From: DASVBE01 sp963770375
Lineage (GTDB): Bacteria > Actinomycetota > Actinomycetes > Streptosporangiales > Streptosporangiaceae
Direction of reading: 5' to 3'
NCBI GenBank assembly: GCA_963770375.1
Contig: CAVYPM010000028.1
Span: forward strand, 434,001-498,000
DNA length: 64,000 nucleotides
Part shown: positions 17,492-26,292 of the stretch, piece by piece
How positions within the stretch are numbered: the first letter of the stretch is position 1
How the letters are laid out: every line of letters begins with the position of its first letter
The notes under the pieces: model-generated
Told to the model about the DNA's origin: nothing
Database searches by the model: none
What the model saw: the letters and a program-made list of their open reading frames with translations, nothing else
Position numbers and translations under genes: made by a program

Positions 17492-18097
17492 CTACGGTGA
17501 CGGCTCGTCCCGGCGCCGCGGCTTCCGGCCCGCCCGCCGCTGGCGCCGGGCGGCGGTCGCGTCGGACATCCTGACCGTCGGCGGGTAGTCCGGCCCGTCG
17601 ATCACCGCCACGTCCGGGGCGAACCGCCAGACCGCGGCGGCCAGATCGGCCCGGCTGACCCGCCAGCCGGCCATCCGCCGGTAGGCGTACCTGATCGTCC
17701 CGTCCGCCCCGTCGATCAGATCCGGCCGCCCCGCGTCGACGTAGTACTGAACCGAATCAGGGGTCTGCGGCTCCGCGGCCGGCCCGCTGCCCGGCCGCCT
17801 GACCTGCCGGGTTCCGGTGGCGCGCACGCCGATGCACTGGAACACCGTCTCCGAGTAGCCCAGGTGGGTCTCGGTCTCGCGGAACAGCTCCACCGCCCGG
17901 ATCAGGTCCCACGGCACGGTCTCCGGCGGCCGCCCGGACCCGAAGTACACCCCGCCGGCGTGCACCGCGAACACGACCTCGCGCCGGCCCACCAGCCGCC
18001 GCCACCGCTGCCGCACGACGTAGCCCGCACCGGGCCCCGGCTCCTCCGCAGAACTCACTGGCTCATTCTGCGCACGGGCGGATAACGGCTCCGTCAC
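17492..18097 (-). CDS. hypothetical protein
   Basis: 201 residues from a GTG. The middle reads as beta strands (YVVRQRWRRLVGRREVVFAV, then VYFGSGRPPETVPWDLIRAV), vaguely like a PH-type fold, and the C-terminus is very basic (ARRQRRAGRKPRRRDE). No signal peptide or membrane helix. I do not recognise the family. It is flanked by the esterase and amine oxidase genes, all on the minus strand, with gaps of 65 and 24 bases. Confidence 0.65.
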   Translation of the reverse strand: MTEPLSARAQNEPVSSAEEPGPGAGYVVRQRWRRLVGRREVVFAVHAGGVYFGSGRPPETVPWDLIRAVELFRETETHLGYSETVFQCIGVRATGTRQVRRPGSGPAAEPQTPDSVQYYVDAGRPDLIDGADGTIRYAYRRMAGWRVSRADLAAAVWRFAPDVAVIDGPDYPPTVRMSDATAARRQRRAGRKPRRRDEPSP

Positions 18098-18121
18098 CCA
18101 GAGGGCTCAGCTGCAAAGAGC

Positions 18122-19480
18122 TCAGCTGCCGCAGCCGGCCACCGCGTCGGCGGCGGCCTCGCCGCTGCGGACCGCGCCTTCCATGTAGCCGTTCCACTGC
18201 GGGGCGTACTCCGCGCCGGCCCAGTGGATGCGGCCGACCGGGGCGCGCCACGCCTCGCCGTACGAGGTCCACACCCCCGGCGCGAAGTGCGCGCCGTAGC
18301 AGCCGCGGGTGTACTCCTGCGCCATCCAGTCCCGCTCCACGTACTGCCCGGGGCTGGCCGCCGCCGCGCCGAAGTACCGCGCGAAGGAGCCGAGCACGGC
18401 CTCGCGCCGGTCCGCCGCGCTGCGGCGCGCCCACACCCGCGCCTCCTTGCCCTCGATGAAGCCCATCAGCACGCCGGGCTTCCCGGACGGCGGCGAGTTG
18501 TCGAACGTCACCTTGACCGGCCCGGTGTCCGAGGCGGCCTGGCCGTTCAGCCCGTCCTTCCGCCAGAACGGCTCCGGGTACACCGCGAACGCCTTGATCA
18601 CCGAGCCGGCCGGCATCCGCTGGGTGAGCTGGTCGCGCCAGGACGGCAGCGGCGGGTCGTACTCCAGCCGCCCGGCCAGCGCCGGCGGCAGCGTCACGAT
18701 CGCCGCGTCGCCGCCGTGCGCCGAGCCGTTTCCGGCGATGACCCGGACCCACTGGCTGTCGTACTCGATCCGCCGCGCCGGCTTGCCGAGCACAACCCGG
18801 TCGCCGAGCGCCGCCGCCATCTCCTCGGCGACCCGGACCGACCCGCCGGTCACCCGGTCCTGCTGCGCGCCCCGGTCCACCGAGACCAGCGTCTCCAGGT
18901 CCGCGTTGGAGTGCGCGTAGAACAGCGCGTGCAGCAGCGACATGTCCCCCGGCTCGGCCGCCCACACCGCCTCGCAGGCCACCTGGAAGTACGCCCGTCC
19001 CGCCCGGGTGCGCAGGTTCCGCCGGATCCAGGTCTCGAACGTCTGGCTGTCCAGCCGCTCGGCGCCCGGCGTCCGCCACGGCCGCTCCAGGTCGGTGCGC
19101 GCGGCCAGCCGGGTGAACCGCAGCATCCCCTGGGCCAGGTCGGCCAGCGCGAACGGCGACAGCCGCGGCGCGGCGCCCTTGGACGGCTTCAGCCGGGACC
19201 GCCTGCCGCCCAGCTCGAGCAGCAGCTGCCCCTCGTCGTTCCAGGTCCGGAACGTGGTCAGGCCCAGCTCGCGGACCAGTTCGGTCATCCGGGTGTGACC
19301 CTCGCCGATCCACTGCCCGCCCAGCTCGAGCGGCGTGCCGTCGTCGAGCAGCAGGCCCTCGGTGCGCCCGCCGACGCGGTCCCTGGCCTCGACCACGGTC
19401 ACGTCGTGCCCGCCGGCCACCAGCCGCCGCGCGGCGGCCAGCCCGGCCAGCCCGGCCCCGACCACCACGACCCTGGTCAT
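18122..19480 (-). CDS. flavin monoamine oxidase family protein
   Basis: 452 residues from the ATG at 19480, preceded by GGAGAG. The FAD-binding start is MTRVVVVGAGLAGLAAARRL, then VVEARDRVGGRTEG, as in monoamine oxidases. A later GGQWIGEGHTRM and the C-terminal flavin-attachment region (IHWAGAEYAPQWNGYMEGAV) match the family, with WSGTEHA replaced by WAGAEYA. It oxidises an amine to an aldehyde/ketone with release of hydrogen peroxide. The cysteine used for covalent flavin in mammalian MAO is absent, usual for bacterial members. Confidence 0.9.
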   Translation of the reverse strand: MTRVVVVGAGLAGLAAARRLVAGGHDVTVVEARDRVGGRTEGLLLDDGTPLELGGQWIGEGHTRMTELVRELGLTTFRTWNDEGQLLLELGGRRSRLKPSKGAAPRLSPFALADLAQGMLRFTRLAARTDLERPWRTPGAERLDSQTFETWIRRNLRTRAGRAYFQVACEAVWAAEPGDMSLLHALFYAHSNADLETLVSVDRGAQQDRVTGGSVRVAEEMAAALGDRVVLGKPARRIEYDSQWVRVIAGNGSAHGGDAAIVTLPPALAGRLEYDPPLPSWRDQLTQRMPAGSVIKAFAVYPEPFWRKDGLNGQAASDTGPVKVTFDNSPPSGKPGVLMGFIEGKEARVWARRSAADRREAVLGSFARYFGAAAASPGQYVERDWMAQEYTRGCYGAHFAPGVWTSYGEAWRAPVGRIHWAGAEYAPQWNGYMEGAVRSGEAAADAVAGCGS

Positions 19481-19631
19481 CCGCTCTCCCCATCCTGCAG
19501 GGCGGTACGCGCCTGATTGCGTGCGGTGCGCGATCTTGACCACTTTGGCGCACCACGGCCCGCGGCGCCGGGATTCCGGCACAGCGTTACGGCTCAGTAA
19601 CACAGACCCGTGAGACGGCCCCGTGAGACGG

Positions 19632-20114
19632 CTAGGGCAGCTCCATCGTCTGGGCCCGCTGCAGCTCGCCCAGCGCGTAGTTCAGCACCGGCGGCAGCTG
19701 CTGGCCGAGCACGTGGAGCTGGTCGCTGATCAGCAGGATGCCGTGCGCCAGCACCGCGTCCGGGTCCGGCGGGGGCGCGCCGTCCGGGTCCGTCACGCCC
19801 AGTGCCCCGATCAGGGCCTCGAGCAGCGCTGCGCCGTCCAGCGGCTCGTACCAGGCCACCGCCCGCCGGGCGGTGCTGCTCAGCACGTGCTGCGCGTCGT
19901 CGGAATCCAGGCCGTCGGGATGCGACCGTTCCAGCAGCTGCCGGGTGACCGTGCCGAGGAGGACGGCGAGCTGCTCCCGGTCCAGCGCGGCCAGCCCGGT
20001 CATCGCCTCCCCGAACGCCACCGGGTCACCCGCCCGCGCCGCCGTGACCGCCGCATCCACCGTTTCGGCCATCGTCCGGGCTGACCCCGGCCAGGCCCGG
20101 TAGTCCCCGGTCAT
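19632..20114 (-). CDS. hypothetical alpha-helical protein
   Basis: 160 residues from the ATG at 20114. The product is acidic and almost wholly helical (AVTAARAGDPVAFGEAM, LAVLLGTVTRQLLERS, ILLISDQLHVLGQQLPPVLN). No motif of known function. Genes of this appearance occur in actinomycetes as uncharacterised proteins. It stands alone, divergent from the RidA-like gene. Confidence 0.6.
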   Translation of the reverse strand: MTGDYRAWPGSARTMAETVDAAVTAARAGDPVAFGEAMTGLAALDREQLAVLLGTVTRQLLERSHPDGLDSDDAQHVLSSTARRAVAWYEPLDGAALLEALIGALGVTDPDGAPPPDPDAVLAHGILLISDQLHVLGQQLPPVLNYALGELQRAQTMELP

Positions 20115-20258
20115 TGGCAAGGCCGCCGGCCGCGCGGCGCTCTTTTTCCTGGCATCAGGCCCATGCTGGCACGGCGGGCTGCCCGCCGCAGGCCCGGCAC
20201 GCGCACAAGCCAGCCTGCCGGGTCTTCACCACCGCGGCCGGCTCGCTAAGGTGCGCAA

Positions 20259-20687
20259 ATGAGGGACCCCATCACGGTGGGCGGGCATCTGCGGATCCGC
20301 CCGTTCAATACCGCGGAGACCTACCCGGAGCAGCGGCTGGACAACGACCTCTGCCAGGCCGTGGTCGCCGGGAACACCGTCTACCTGCGCGGCCAGGTCC
20401 CGCAGGACCTGGACACCGGCGAGAACGTCGCGGTCGGGGACCCGGCCGGCCAGGCCGGGCAGGTGATGGCCAACATCGCGACGCTGCTCGCCGAGGCCGG
20501 CGCCGGGCTGGAGCACATCGTGAGCGTAAACGTCTACCTGACCGACATCCGGCACCGGGAGGCCGTGTACCGGGTGGTCGGGCGGCACCTCACGGGCGTG
20601 TACCCGGTGTTCACCGGCCTGGTCGTGGCCGCGCTGGCCCGGCCCGAGTGGCTGGTCGAGGTGACCGTGGTGGCGGTGCGGCCATGA
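20259..20687 (+). CDS. RidA/YjgF-family protein
   Basis: 142 residues. The motifs are AVVAGNTVYLRGQVPQDLDTG, a Q-x-x-x-V-M-x-N-I-x-x-L-L helix, DIRHREAVYRVVG and VVAALARPEWLVEVTVVAV, the last carrying the conserved Arg and Glu of enamine/imine deaminases of the RidA superfamily. Such proteins hydrolyse reactive imines made by PLP or flavin enzymes. Its stop overlaps the start of the DUF1028 gene (ATGA), and a flavin amine oxidase follows, which would be a plausible source of imines. Confidence 0.9.
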   Translation: MRDPITVGGHLRIRPFNTAETYPEQRLDNDLCQAVVAGNTVYLRGQVPQDLDTGENVAVGDPAGQAGQVMANIATLLAEAGAGLEHIVSVNVYLTDIRHREAVYRVVGRHLTGVYPVFTGLVVAALARPEWLVEVTVVAVRP

Positions 20688-21367
20688 CGTTCTCGCTGGT
20701 GGGCCGGTGCGAGCGAACCGGCGCGGTGGGCGCCGTGATCGCCTCGGCGAGCATGGCGGTGGCGGCGCGGTGCGCGGCGGTCCGGGCCGGCGTGGGTGCG
20801 GTGTGCAGCCAGAGCACGACCGATCCGCGGCTGCGCGGCGCCCTGCTGGACGCGATGGCGGCGGGCCAGGGCGCGGACGGCGCGCTCGCCGCCGTCGTCG
20901 GGCAGGCCCCGGACGTGGCGTACCGGCAGCTGGCGGTGGCTGACGCGGCGGGCGGGTCGGCCGGCTACACGGGTGAGCTGGCCCTGGGCGAGGCGTACCA
21001 CGTGCACCTGGCGGGCGCCGCGGCGGCCGGGAACCTGCTGGCCGCCCGCGAGGTCCCGGCCGCGATGCTGGCCGCGTTCACCGGCGCGGCTGATGAGGAG
21101 CTGGGTGACCGGCTGGTCGCCGCGCTCCAGGCCGGGCTGGCCGCAGGCGGCGAGGTGACCCCGGTCCGCTCGGCCGGCCTGCTGATCGCCGACACCGAGC
21201 CGTGGCCCGTCACCGACCTGCGCGTGGACTGGGACGACGACCCGGTCGGCCGGCTGGCCGGCCTCTGGCGGGACTGGCAGCCGCAGGCGGCCCTGTACGT
21301 CCAGCGGGCCCTGCACCCGGCCGAGGTGACCGAGTTATGCGCGGCCTGCTGCTGCTCTACGTGCTGA
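20684..21367 (+). CDS. DUF1028 family protein (predicted Ntn-hydrolase)
   Basis: 227 residues starting MTFSLVGRCERTGAVGAVIA, the typical DUF1028 N-terminus in which the residue after Met could become a catalytic Thr. Other family landmarks are GVGAVCSQSTTDPRLRG, YTGELALGEAYHVHLAG, GNLLAAREVPAAMLAAF and DLRVDWDDDPVGRL. The ending CAACCCSTC is unusually cysteine-rich. The family is structurally Ntn-hydrolase-like, with substrates unknown, and often sits near RidA proteins as here, where the two are translationally coupled. Confidence 0.88.
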   Translation: MTFSLVGRCERTGAVGAVIASASMAVAARCAAVRAGVGAVCSQSTTDPRLRGALLDAMAAGQGADGALAAVVGQAPDVAYRQLAVADAAGGSAGYTGELALGEAYHVHLAGAAAAGNLLAAREVPAAMLAAFTGAADEELGDRLVAALQAGLAAGGEVTPVRSAGLLIADTEPWPVTDLRVDWDDDPVGRLAGLWRDWQPQAALYVQRALHPAEVTELCAACCCSTC

Positions 21368-21437
21368 TCCCGTGGACCGCTCCTTACCATCGGGGTGAGA
21401 GCCACCCGCGGGCGCGGGCTGGGGCAAGGGGCCTGTG

Positions 21438-23094
21438 ATGCGAACGTGGGGTCCGTCTGGTGCGGGTGCGGCGATCCGGCGGGCGCAGGCGGTGTCGCGT
21501 CTCGCCCGGCAGGCCGGCTGCGGGGTGGACGAGGCCGCAGACCTCCTGGACCAGCCGGTCACCCGGCGCGCCGTCCTCGGCGCTCGCCGGGGCGGGCGCC
21601 GCGGCCGGTCTTGGTGCCGCGCTCCCCCGGCGGCGGGAGGCGGCCAGCACCCCGCGGCACGCACCGCGGGTGGTCATCGTCGGGTCCGGGATCGCCGGGC
21701 TGGGGTGCGCGCTGCGGCTGTGGCACCGGTACGGGATCCGGGCCGAGGTCTACGAGTGGAACACGGTCCCCGGCGGGCGGATCAGGACCCTGCGCGGGTT
21801 CTTCGACGACGGCCAGCTGGTCGAGGAGCACGCCGAGTTCATCAACCCCGAGCACACCGCGACGCTGGCCCTGGCGAAACGGTTCGGGCTGCGGCTGGAC
21901 AACACCGACAAGTACGCGCCGGGCACCCATCCGGGCCGCGAGGTCATGCGCTTCCACGGGCGGAAATGGCCGCAGGAGGCACTGAACCGGGACTGGCACG
22001 AATGGGGCTGGAAGCTCTTCCACCACGCCGCCTACGTGACCGCGCCCTGGCCGCAGCTGCATAGCGCCCACAACCCGGGCGGGCGCCACTTCGATCGCAT
22101 GTCCGTGACCGAGTGGATCGGCCGCTACGTCCCCGGCGGCACCGCGTCGGACTTCGGCGCCCTGTGCATCGCCGCCACGCTGGACGAGTTCGGCGGCCCG
22201 GCCGACGAGACGTCCGCCCTCAACCTCGTCTACCTGCTCGGCCAGGACGCCAGCACGGACAGCGGCGCCCAGCCGCGCGACGCGCCCCAGCTGGCCGGCG
22301 CCGACGAGAAGTGGCACCTCCACGGCGGCAACGACCAGCTCATCACCGGCATCCTGGACCGGCTGCCGCGCGGGACACTGCACCCCGGCCACCGCCTGGT
22401 CGCCGTCCGCCGCCATGGGCCGGGATACCGCTGCAGCTTCGACCGCGGCGGCACGGTCCGCGACGTGACCGCCGACCATGTCGTGCTGGCCCTGCCGTTC
22501 ACCGTGCTGCGCTCGGTCGACCTGCGCCGGGTCCCGATCGCGCCGCTGCACCGGCGCGCCATCCGCGAGGAACCGCTCGGCACCAACTCCAAGATTTTTA
22601 TGCAATACGGCTCGCGGGTGTGGAACGCCGCAGGCACGACAGGGAACTGCTTCGACGACGGCGTAGTGCAGGGCGGCTGGGACGCCACGTCCCGCCAGGC
22701 CGGGCAGGCGGGCATCCTGGCCGCGCTGCCCGGCGGGCGCAGCGCGGCGGACTGGGGCCGCCGCTACGGCCTGACCAGCCACCGCGGCCGGCCGCCGGAC
22801 AGCATGGTCACGGCCTTCCGGCGGGACTTCGACCTGCTGTTCCCCAGCACGTCCCCGGCCTTCAACGGGCGGTCCTTTTACGTCTGGTCGCCCGGCGACC
22901 CGCATCTCCGCGGGGCGTACTCCTACCTGGCCACCGGCCAGTTCACCGGGTTCAACGGCGTGCAGGGCCAGCGCGAGGGCAACCTGCACTTCGCCGGCGA
23001 GCACACCTCGCAGGACTACCAGGGCTACATCGAGGGCGCCCTGCGCAGCGGCTACCGCTGCGCCGCCGAGATCGGCGCCCGCTCAGGCCCGTAG
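21438..23094 (+). CDS. Tat-type flavin amine oxidase (frameshifted near the signal)
   Basis: The N-terminus (MRTWGPSGAGAAIRRAQAVS... then VTRRAVLGA) looks like a leader with a twin-arginine motif. The frame then changes near 21581-21585 (CGGCGCTCGCC), where two bases appear missing, and continues LAGAGAAAGLGAALP and APRVVIVGSGIAGLGCALRL, a complete FAD-binding amine-oxidase domain to 23094. Later motifs: VYEWNTVPGGRIRTL, HLHGGNDQLITGIL and LHFAGEHTSQDYQGYIEGAL. The family oxidises amines; this one is probably exported. It follows the RidA-DUF1028 pair by 70 bases. Confidence 0.82.
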
Positions 23095-23151
23095 GCCGGC
23101 CAGTGATCTCACGGGCGCACTGGGCCGCGCTGATGCGCGATAGTGAACGCC

Positions 23152-24171
23152 ATGACCAAACCCTGGCCCATGCCCGCCGGACTGCACACCGCCAAGTCCC
23201 GGCTGCCCGTCGAGGGCCGTCTGCCGTCCTTCGACGGCGCGACCGGGTGGCTGAACTCTCCCCCGCTGACCGCCGAGGACCTGCGCGGGAAGGTCGTCCT
23301 GGTCAGCTTCTGGACCTACACCTGCATCAACTGGCTGCGCCAGCTTCCCTACCTGCGCGCCTGGGCGGACCGGTACGCCGGCCAGGGACTCGTCGTCGTC
23401 GGCGTGCATACGCCCGAATTCGGGTTCGAGCGCACCGTGGGCAACATCGAGCGGGCGGTCCGGGAGATGCGCATCGGGTACCCGGTCGCGATCGACAGCG
23501 GCTACGCGGTCTGGGACGCGTTCGATAACCACTACTGGCCCGCCCTGTACTTCGCCGACGCGGAAGGGCAGATCCGGCACCACAACTACGGCGAGGGTGA
23601 GTACCGGCAGTCGGAGATGGTGATCCAGCAGCTGCTGGCCGAGGCCGGGACCGGCGACGACCGCCACGATGTGGTCGCCGTCGAGGCGGCCGGCCTGGAG
23701 ATCCCGGCCGACTGGGACTCGCTGCGGTCCCCCGAGAACTACACCGGCTACGCGCGCACGGAGAACTTCGCCTCGCCCGGCGGCGTGGTCCCGGGCCAGC
23801 GGAGTTCGTATGAGGTCCCGGACCGGCTGCGGCTGAATCACTGGGCCCTGGCCGGGGACTGGACCATCGGGGCGCAGGCCGCGGTCGTGGACGAGGCCGG
23901 CGGGAAGATCGCGTACTCCTTCGAGGCGCGTGATCTTCACCTCGTGATGGGGCCGGAAGCCGAGGGCACGCCGGTGCGGTTCCGTGTGCTCCTCGACGGC
24001 GAGCCGCCGGGCCCGGCGCACGGGGCCGACACCGACGAGGAGGGCCACGGCACCCTGACGCAGCAGCGGCTGCACCAGCTCATCCGCCAGCCGGGCCCGG
24101 TCGCCCGCCGGACGTTCGAGATCACGTTCCTGGACGCCGGCGCCGGCGCTTACGCTTTCACCTTCGGCTAG
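23152..24171 (+). CDS. redoxin/thioredoxin-like protein with DipZ-type C-terminal domain
   Basis: 339 residues from the ATG at 23152. The TlpA-like half has LRGKVVLVSFWTYTCINWLR, a redox site with only the first cysteine (C-I-N-W instead of C-x-x-C), then VVVGVHTPEFGFERTVGN, as in the DipZ/NHL-linked redoxins of actinobacteria. The second half (ENYTGYARTENFASPGG, HLVMGPE) is the beta-sandwich domain found C-terminal in DipZ. With one cysteine, a disulfide isomerase mechanism is doubtful. No signal peptide is visible. Confidence 0.85.
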   Translation: MTKPWPMPAGLHTAKSRLPVEGRLPSFDGATGWLNSPPLTAEDLRGKVVLVSFWTYTCINWLRQLPYLRAWADRYAGQGLVVVGVHTPEFGFERTVGNIERAVREMRIGYPVAIDSGYAVWDAFDNHYWPALYFADAEGQIRHHNYGEGEYRQSEMVIQQLLAEAGTGDDRHDVVAVEAAGLEIPADWDSLRSPENYTGYARTENFASPGGVVPGQRSSYEVPDRLRLNHWALAGDWTIGAQAAVVDEAGGKIAYSFEARDLHLVMGPEAEGTPVRFRVLLDGEPPGPAHGADTDEEGHGTLTQQRLHQLIRQPGPVARRTFEITFLDAGAGAYAFTFG

Positions 24172-24185
24172 CAGAGGAGCTTCGC

Positions 24186-24434
24186 ATGAGTGGCGCGCCA
24201 GTCGAGGTCGCGGTCGTGGACAGCCGCAGCGAGGCCGACCTGATCGTCGGCCTCCTGCGCAGCAACGGCCTGCGCGCGGGGATCTGGGCCGACGACGCGG
24301 GCGGGACAAACCCCGAGCTGCAGATGGGGGGCGTCCGCGTGGTGGTCGACCCGGAGGACGAAGCCGACGCCCGCCAGCTCCTGGCCGAGGTTCAGGCCGA
24401 ATCCGAAACCGAAGCCGGTGACGCGTCCGCCTAG
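24186..24434 (+). CDS. DUF2007 small protein
   Basis: 82 residues after a good ribosome site (GAGGAG). The pattern EVAVVDSRSEADLIVGLLRSNG followed by VRVVVDPEDEADARQLLAE is that of DUF2007 (putative signal-transducing, ferredoxin-like fold). It starts 14 bases after the redoxin gene and is probably co-transcribed. Partner and role are unknown. Confidence 0.8.
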   Translation: MSGAPVEVAVVDSRSEADLIVGLLRSNGLRAGIWADDAGGTNPELQMGGVRVVVDPEDEADARQLLAEVQAESETEAGDASA

Positions 24435-24456
24435 CTGGTTCGTGACGCGAACTAGC
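24434..24456. terminator. hairpin at a convergent gene junction
   Basis: GCTGGTTCG and CGAACTAGC (one G-U pair) enclose TGACG, exactly where the DUF2007 gene and the oppositely oriented kinase-like gene end. It could serve as a shared terminator. Confidence 0.5.
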
Positions 24457-25566
24457 CAGGCCGGAAGGCGGGTGCGGGGCGGAGGGGTGGCTCGCCGCCC
24501 CAGCGCTTGATCAGCGCGGCGCGGAGGCGCCCCGCCAGGCTGGCCAGGGCGGGCAGGCCTTCGGTGCGCTGCGCGGTCGCCAGGCGGTGGGCGATGACCG
24601 CCCGGCGCGTCGGCAACTCGCCGGCCTCGTCGATCTCCTCGATCTCGCTGTCGAACCGCGGGTCCTCGCCGGCAGCCCGGCCCAGGAACCAGGACGAGGA
24701 AACCATCGCCCAGCCTGCGGTGGCCAGCGCGACGTCGTGGTCGAACGCGGGCGTGCCCAGGTAGCGCAGCCGGCCGGCGGCGACGGACCGGTAGCGGTCG
24801 AGGGCCCGGCGGGTGACCTCGGCCGGCAGCGTGAAGCAGCACCAGCACGACGGCCACGGCACGGTCAGGTAGGCGACGTCCCAGGCAACCGGCCGCCACT
24901 CTGCTTCCTCGAAGTCGATCAGGAGGTAACCGTCGGGGGTGCGCACGTTGTTGTCCGGGCAGGCGTCGGCCAGGGTCAGCGCGGACGGGCCGGAGCCGGC
25001 CAGCCGGGCGGGCAGGCCGGCCAGCTCGGTCAGGGCGGCCGGCGGCACGGTGACGCCGAGCTGAGAGCAGTAGCGATCGAGGGCTCCGACGGCGCTGGTC
25101 ACCAGGGCTGGCATCAGGGCGGGCGGGACCGTGCCGCCAGAGCGGGCGGCCAGTTCGGCGGCGAAGGTCTCGTGTACGTCCTGGGTGGCCAGGTGCAGCG
25201 CGGCCAGGGACTCGGCGAACTGGCTGGTGGCGGCCGTGGCCTGCGCCGCGTCGCTGTCCAGCAGCGCGGTGGCCAGGCTCGGCCCGGGCCCCGCGTCGGT
25301 CATCACGATGGCCGGCGGGTCCGCGCTGGCGGCGATCAGCCGCGGCACCGGGGCGGTGCCGGGCATGGCCGCCAGGGCCGCGCTTTCCCTGGCCCAGCTC
25401 TCGCCGGCGTCCGGGTACAGCTTGACGATCAGCGTGTCCGGCCCCGGCCAGCCGGGCCGGACACCCGCACCCTGAGCACCTCGGACCGCTCCGATCGGCG
25501 CAGCGTTTCCGCCGCCTCGACCCGCAGATCCGGGAGCAGGGCCGCGGCCGCGCTGAGCGCATCCAT
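24452..25566 (-). CDS. APH/choline-kinase-like phosphotransferase (frameshifted)
   Basis: The start is the ATG at 25566 (MDALSAAAALLPDLRVEAAE...VLRVRVSG). The frame then changes and continues PGWPGPDTLIVKLYPDAGES through to the stop. One C is missing from a CCC run (GGG at 25454-25456 on the plus strand); restoring it gives a 371-residue protein. Kinase motifs: TLIVKLYPDAGESWARESAA (Lys and Glu), SALTLADACPDNNVRTPDGY (catalytic loop with D-x-x-x-x-N) and LLIDFEEAEWRPVAWDVAYL. It resembles the aminoglycoside phosphotransferase superfamily; the substrate is unknown. Confidence 0.75.
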
Positions 25567-25575
25567 GAGTTCTCT

Positions 25576-26061
25576 CTAGCACCCGCCGGCCTGGGCCGCC
25601 CAGCGGTTTTCGCCGGCGGCGGGCCCGAGCTGGCCGGGCAGGCACAGCTGGAGCACGTGCTCACCTATCCCTACGTGCCGGAAGGCGTCGGTGTAGGCGA
25701 TGGTGCTGTGCCATTGCCGGGCCGAGTAGAAGTCCGAGAGTCTCGTGGCGCTGCGCAGGTCGCCGCTGCAGCGCGGGATAGCCAGCAGAACTCGCCGCCA
25801 GTTGGACCCCTCGGTGGCCGATCTCGTCGATTCCGGACACGTCGATCGGCGGGATTTCCTGCATCCACGACCAGGGCGGGATCTTGCCTCTGGTACGCCA
25901 CAGGCGTCCAGGAGCGACAGGTTGTCGCAGCGGATCTGGCCGGTCAGCTCGGTCAGCAGCGACATCGGCAGGCCCGCGTCGGGCAGATCGTCGCGGGTGT
26001 CCTGGACGATGCCCAGCAGGGTGCGCAGGTCTTTTTCGCTGACTGTGACTGGGGCCGTCAT
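25576..26061 (-). pseudogene. remnant of a LuxR-type regulator lacking its HTH
   Basis: The start (MTAPVTVSEKDLRTLLGIVQ, then LPMSLLTELTGQIRCDNLSL) and a later piece (SGDLRSATRLSDFYSARQWH) are, from memory, the conserved sensor part of an actinomycete family ending in a LuxR helix-turn-helix. Between them the meaning jumps through all three frames (AYQRQDP, then WMQEIPPIDVSG). The gene stops before any DNA-binding domain, next to the start of the kinase gene. Several lesions plus truncation make true decay more likely here than elsewhere in the window. Confidence 0.55.
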
Positions 26062-26292
26062 ACCGCCCCCCTCCCCGCGGCTGATCCCCACGTTACGCCT
26101 GGTAGCCCAGTTATGGCCATCCGTAGGCGGCTCCCTGCCGAACGTCAGATACCGGCCGCTCCCGTGGCCTGCACACACTGGGAACCGGCCGGATACGGGC
26201 TCCCCGGCGCGTGAGCGTAGGTGCCGCTCGAGGTCTCTCGCTGGCCGGGGCCTGGTCCGGCCCCGGAAGCCTGGCCCAGAAGGGGGACAGCC

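Noticed and set aside
19608..19632. Tandem CCGTGAGACGGC repeat
   Set aside because: Only two 12-bp copies in a short spacer, with no associated element; chance or simple slippage.
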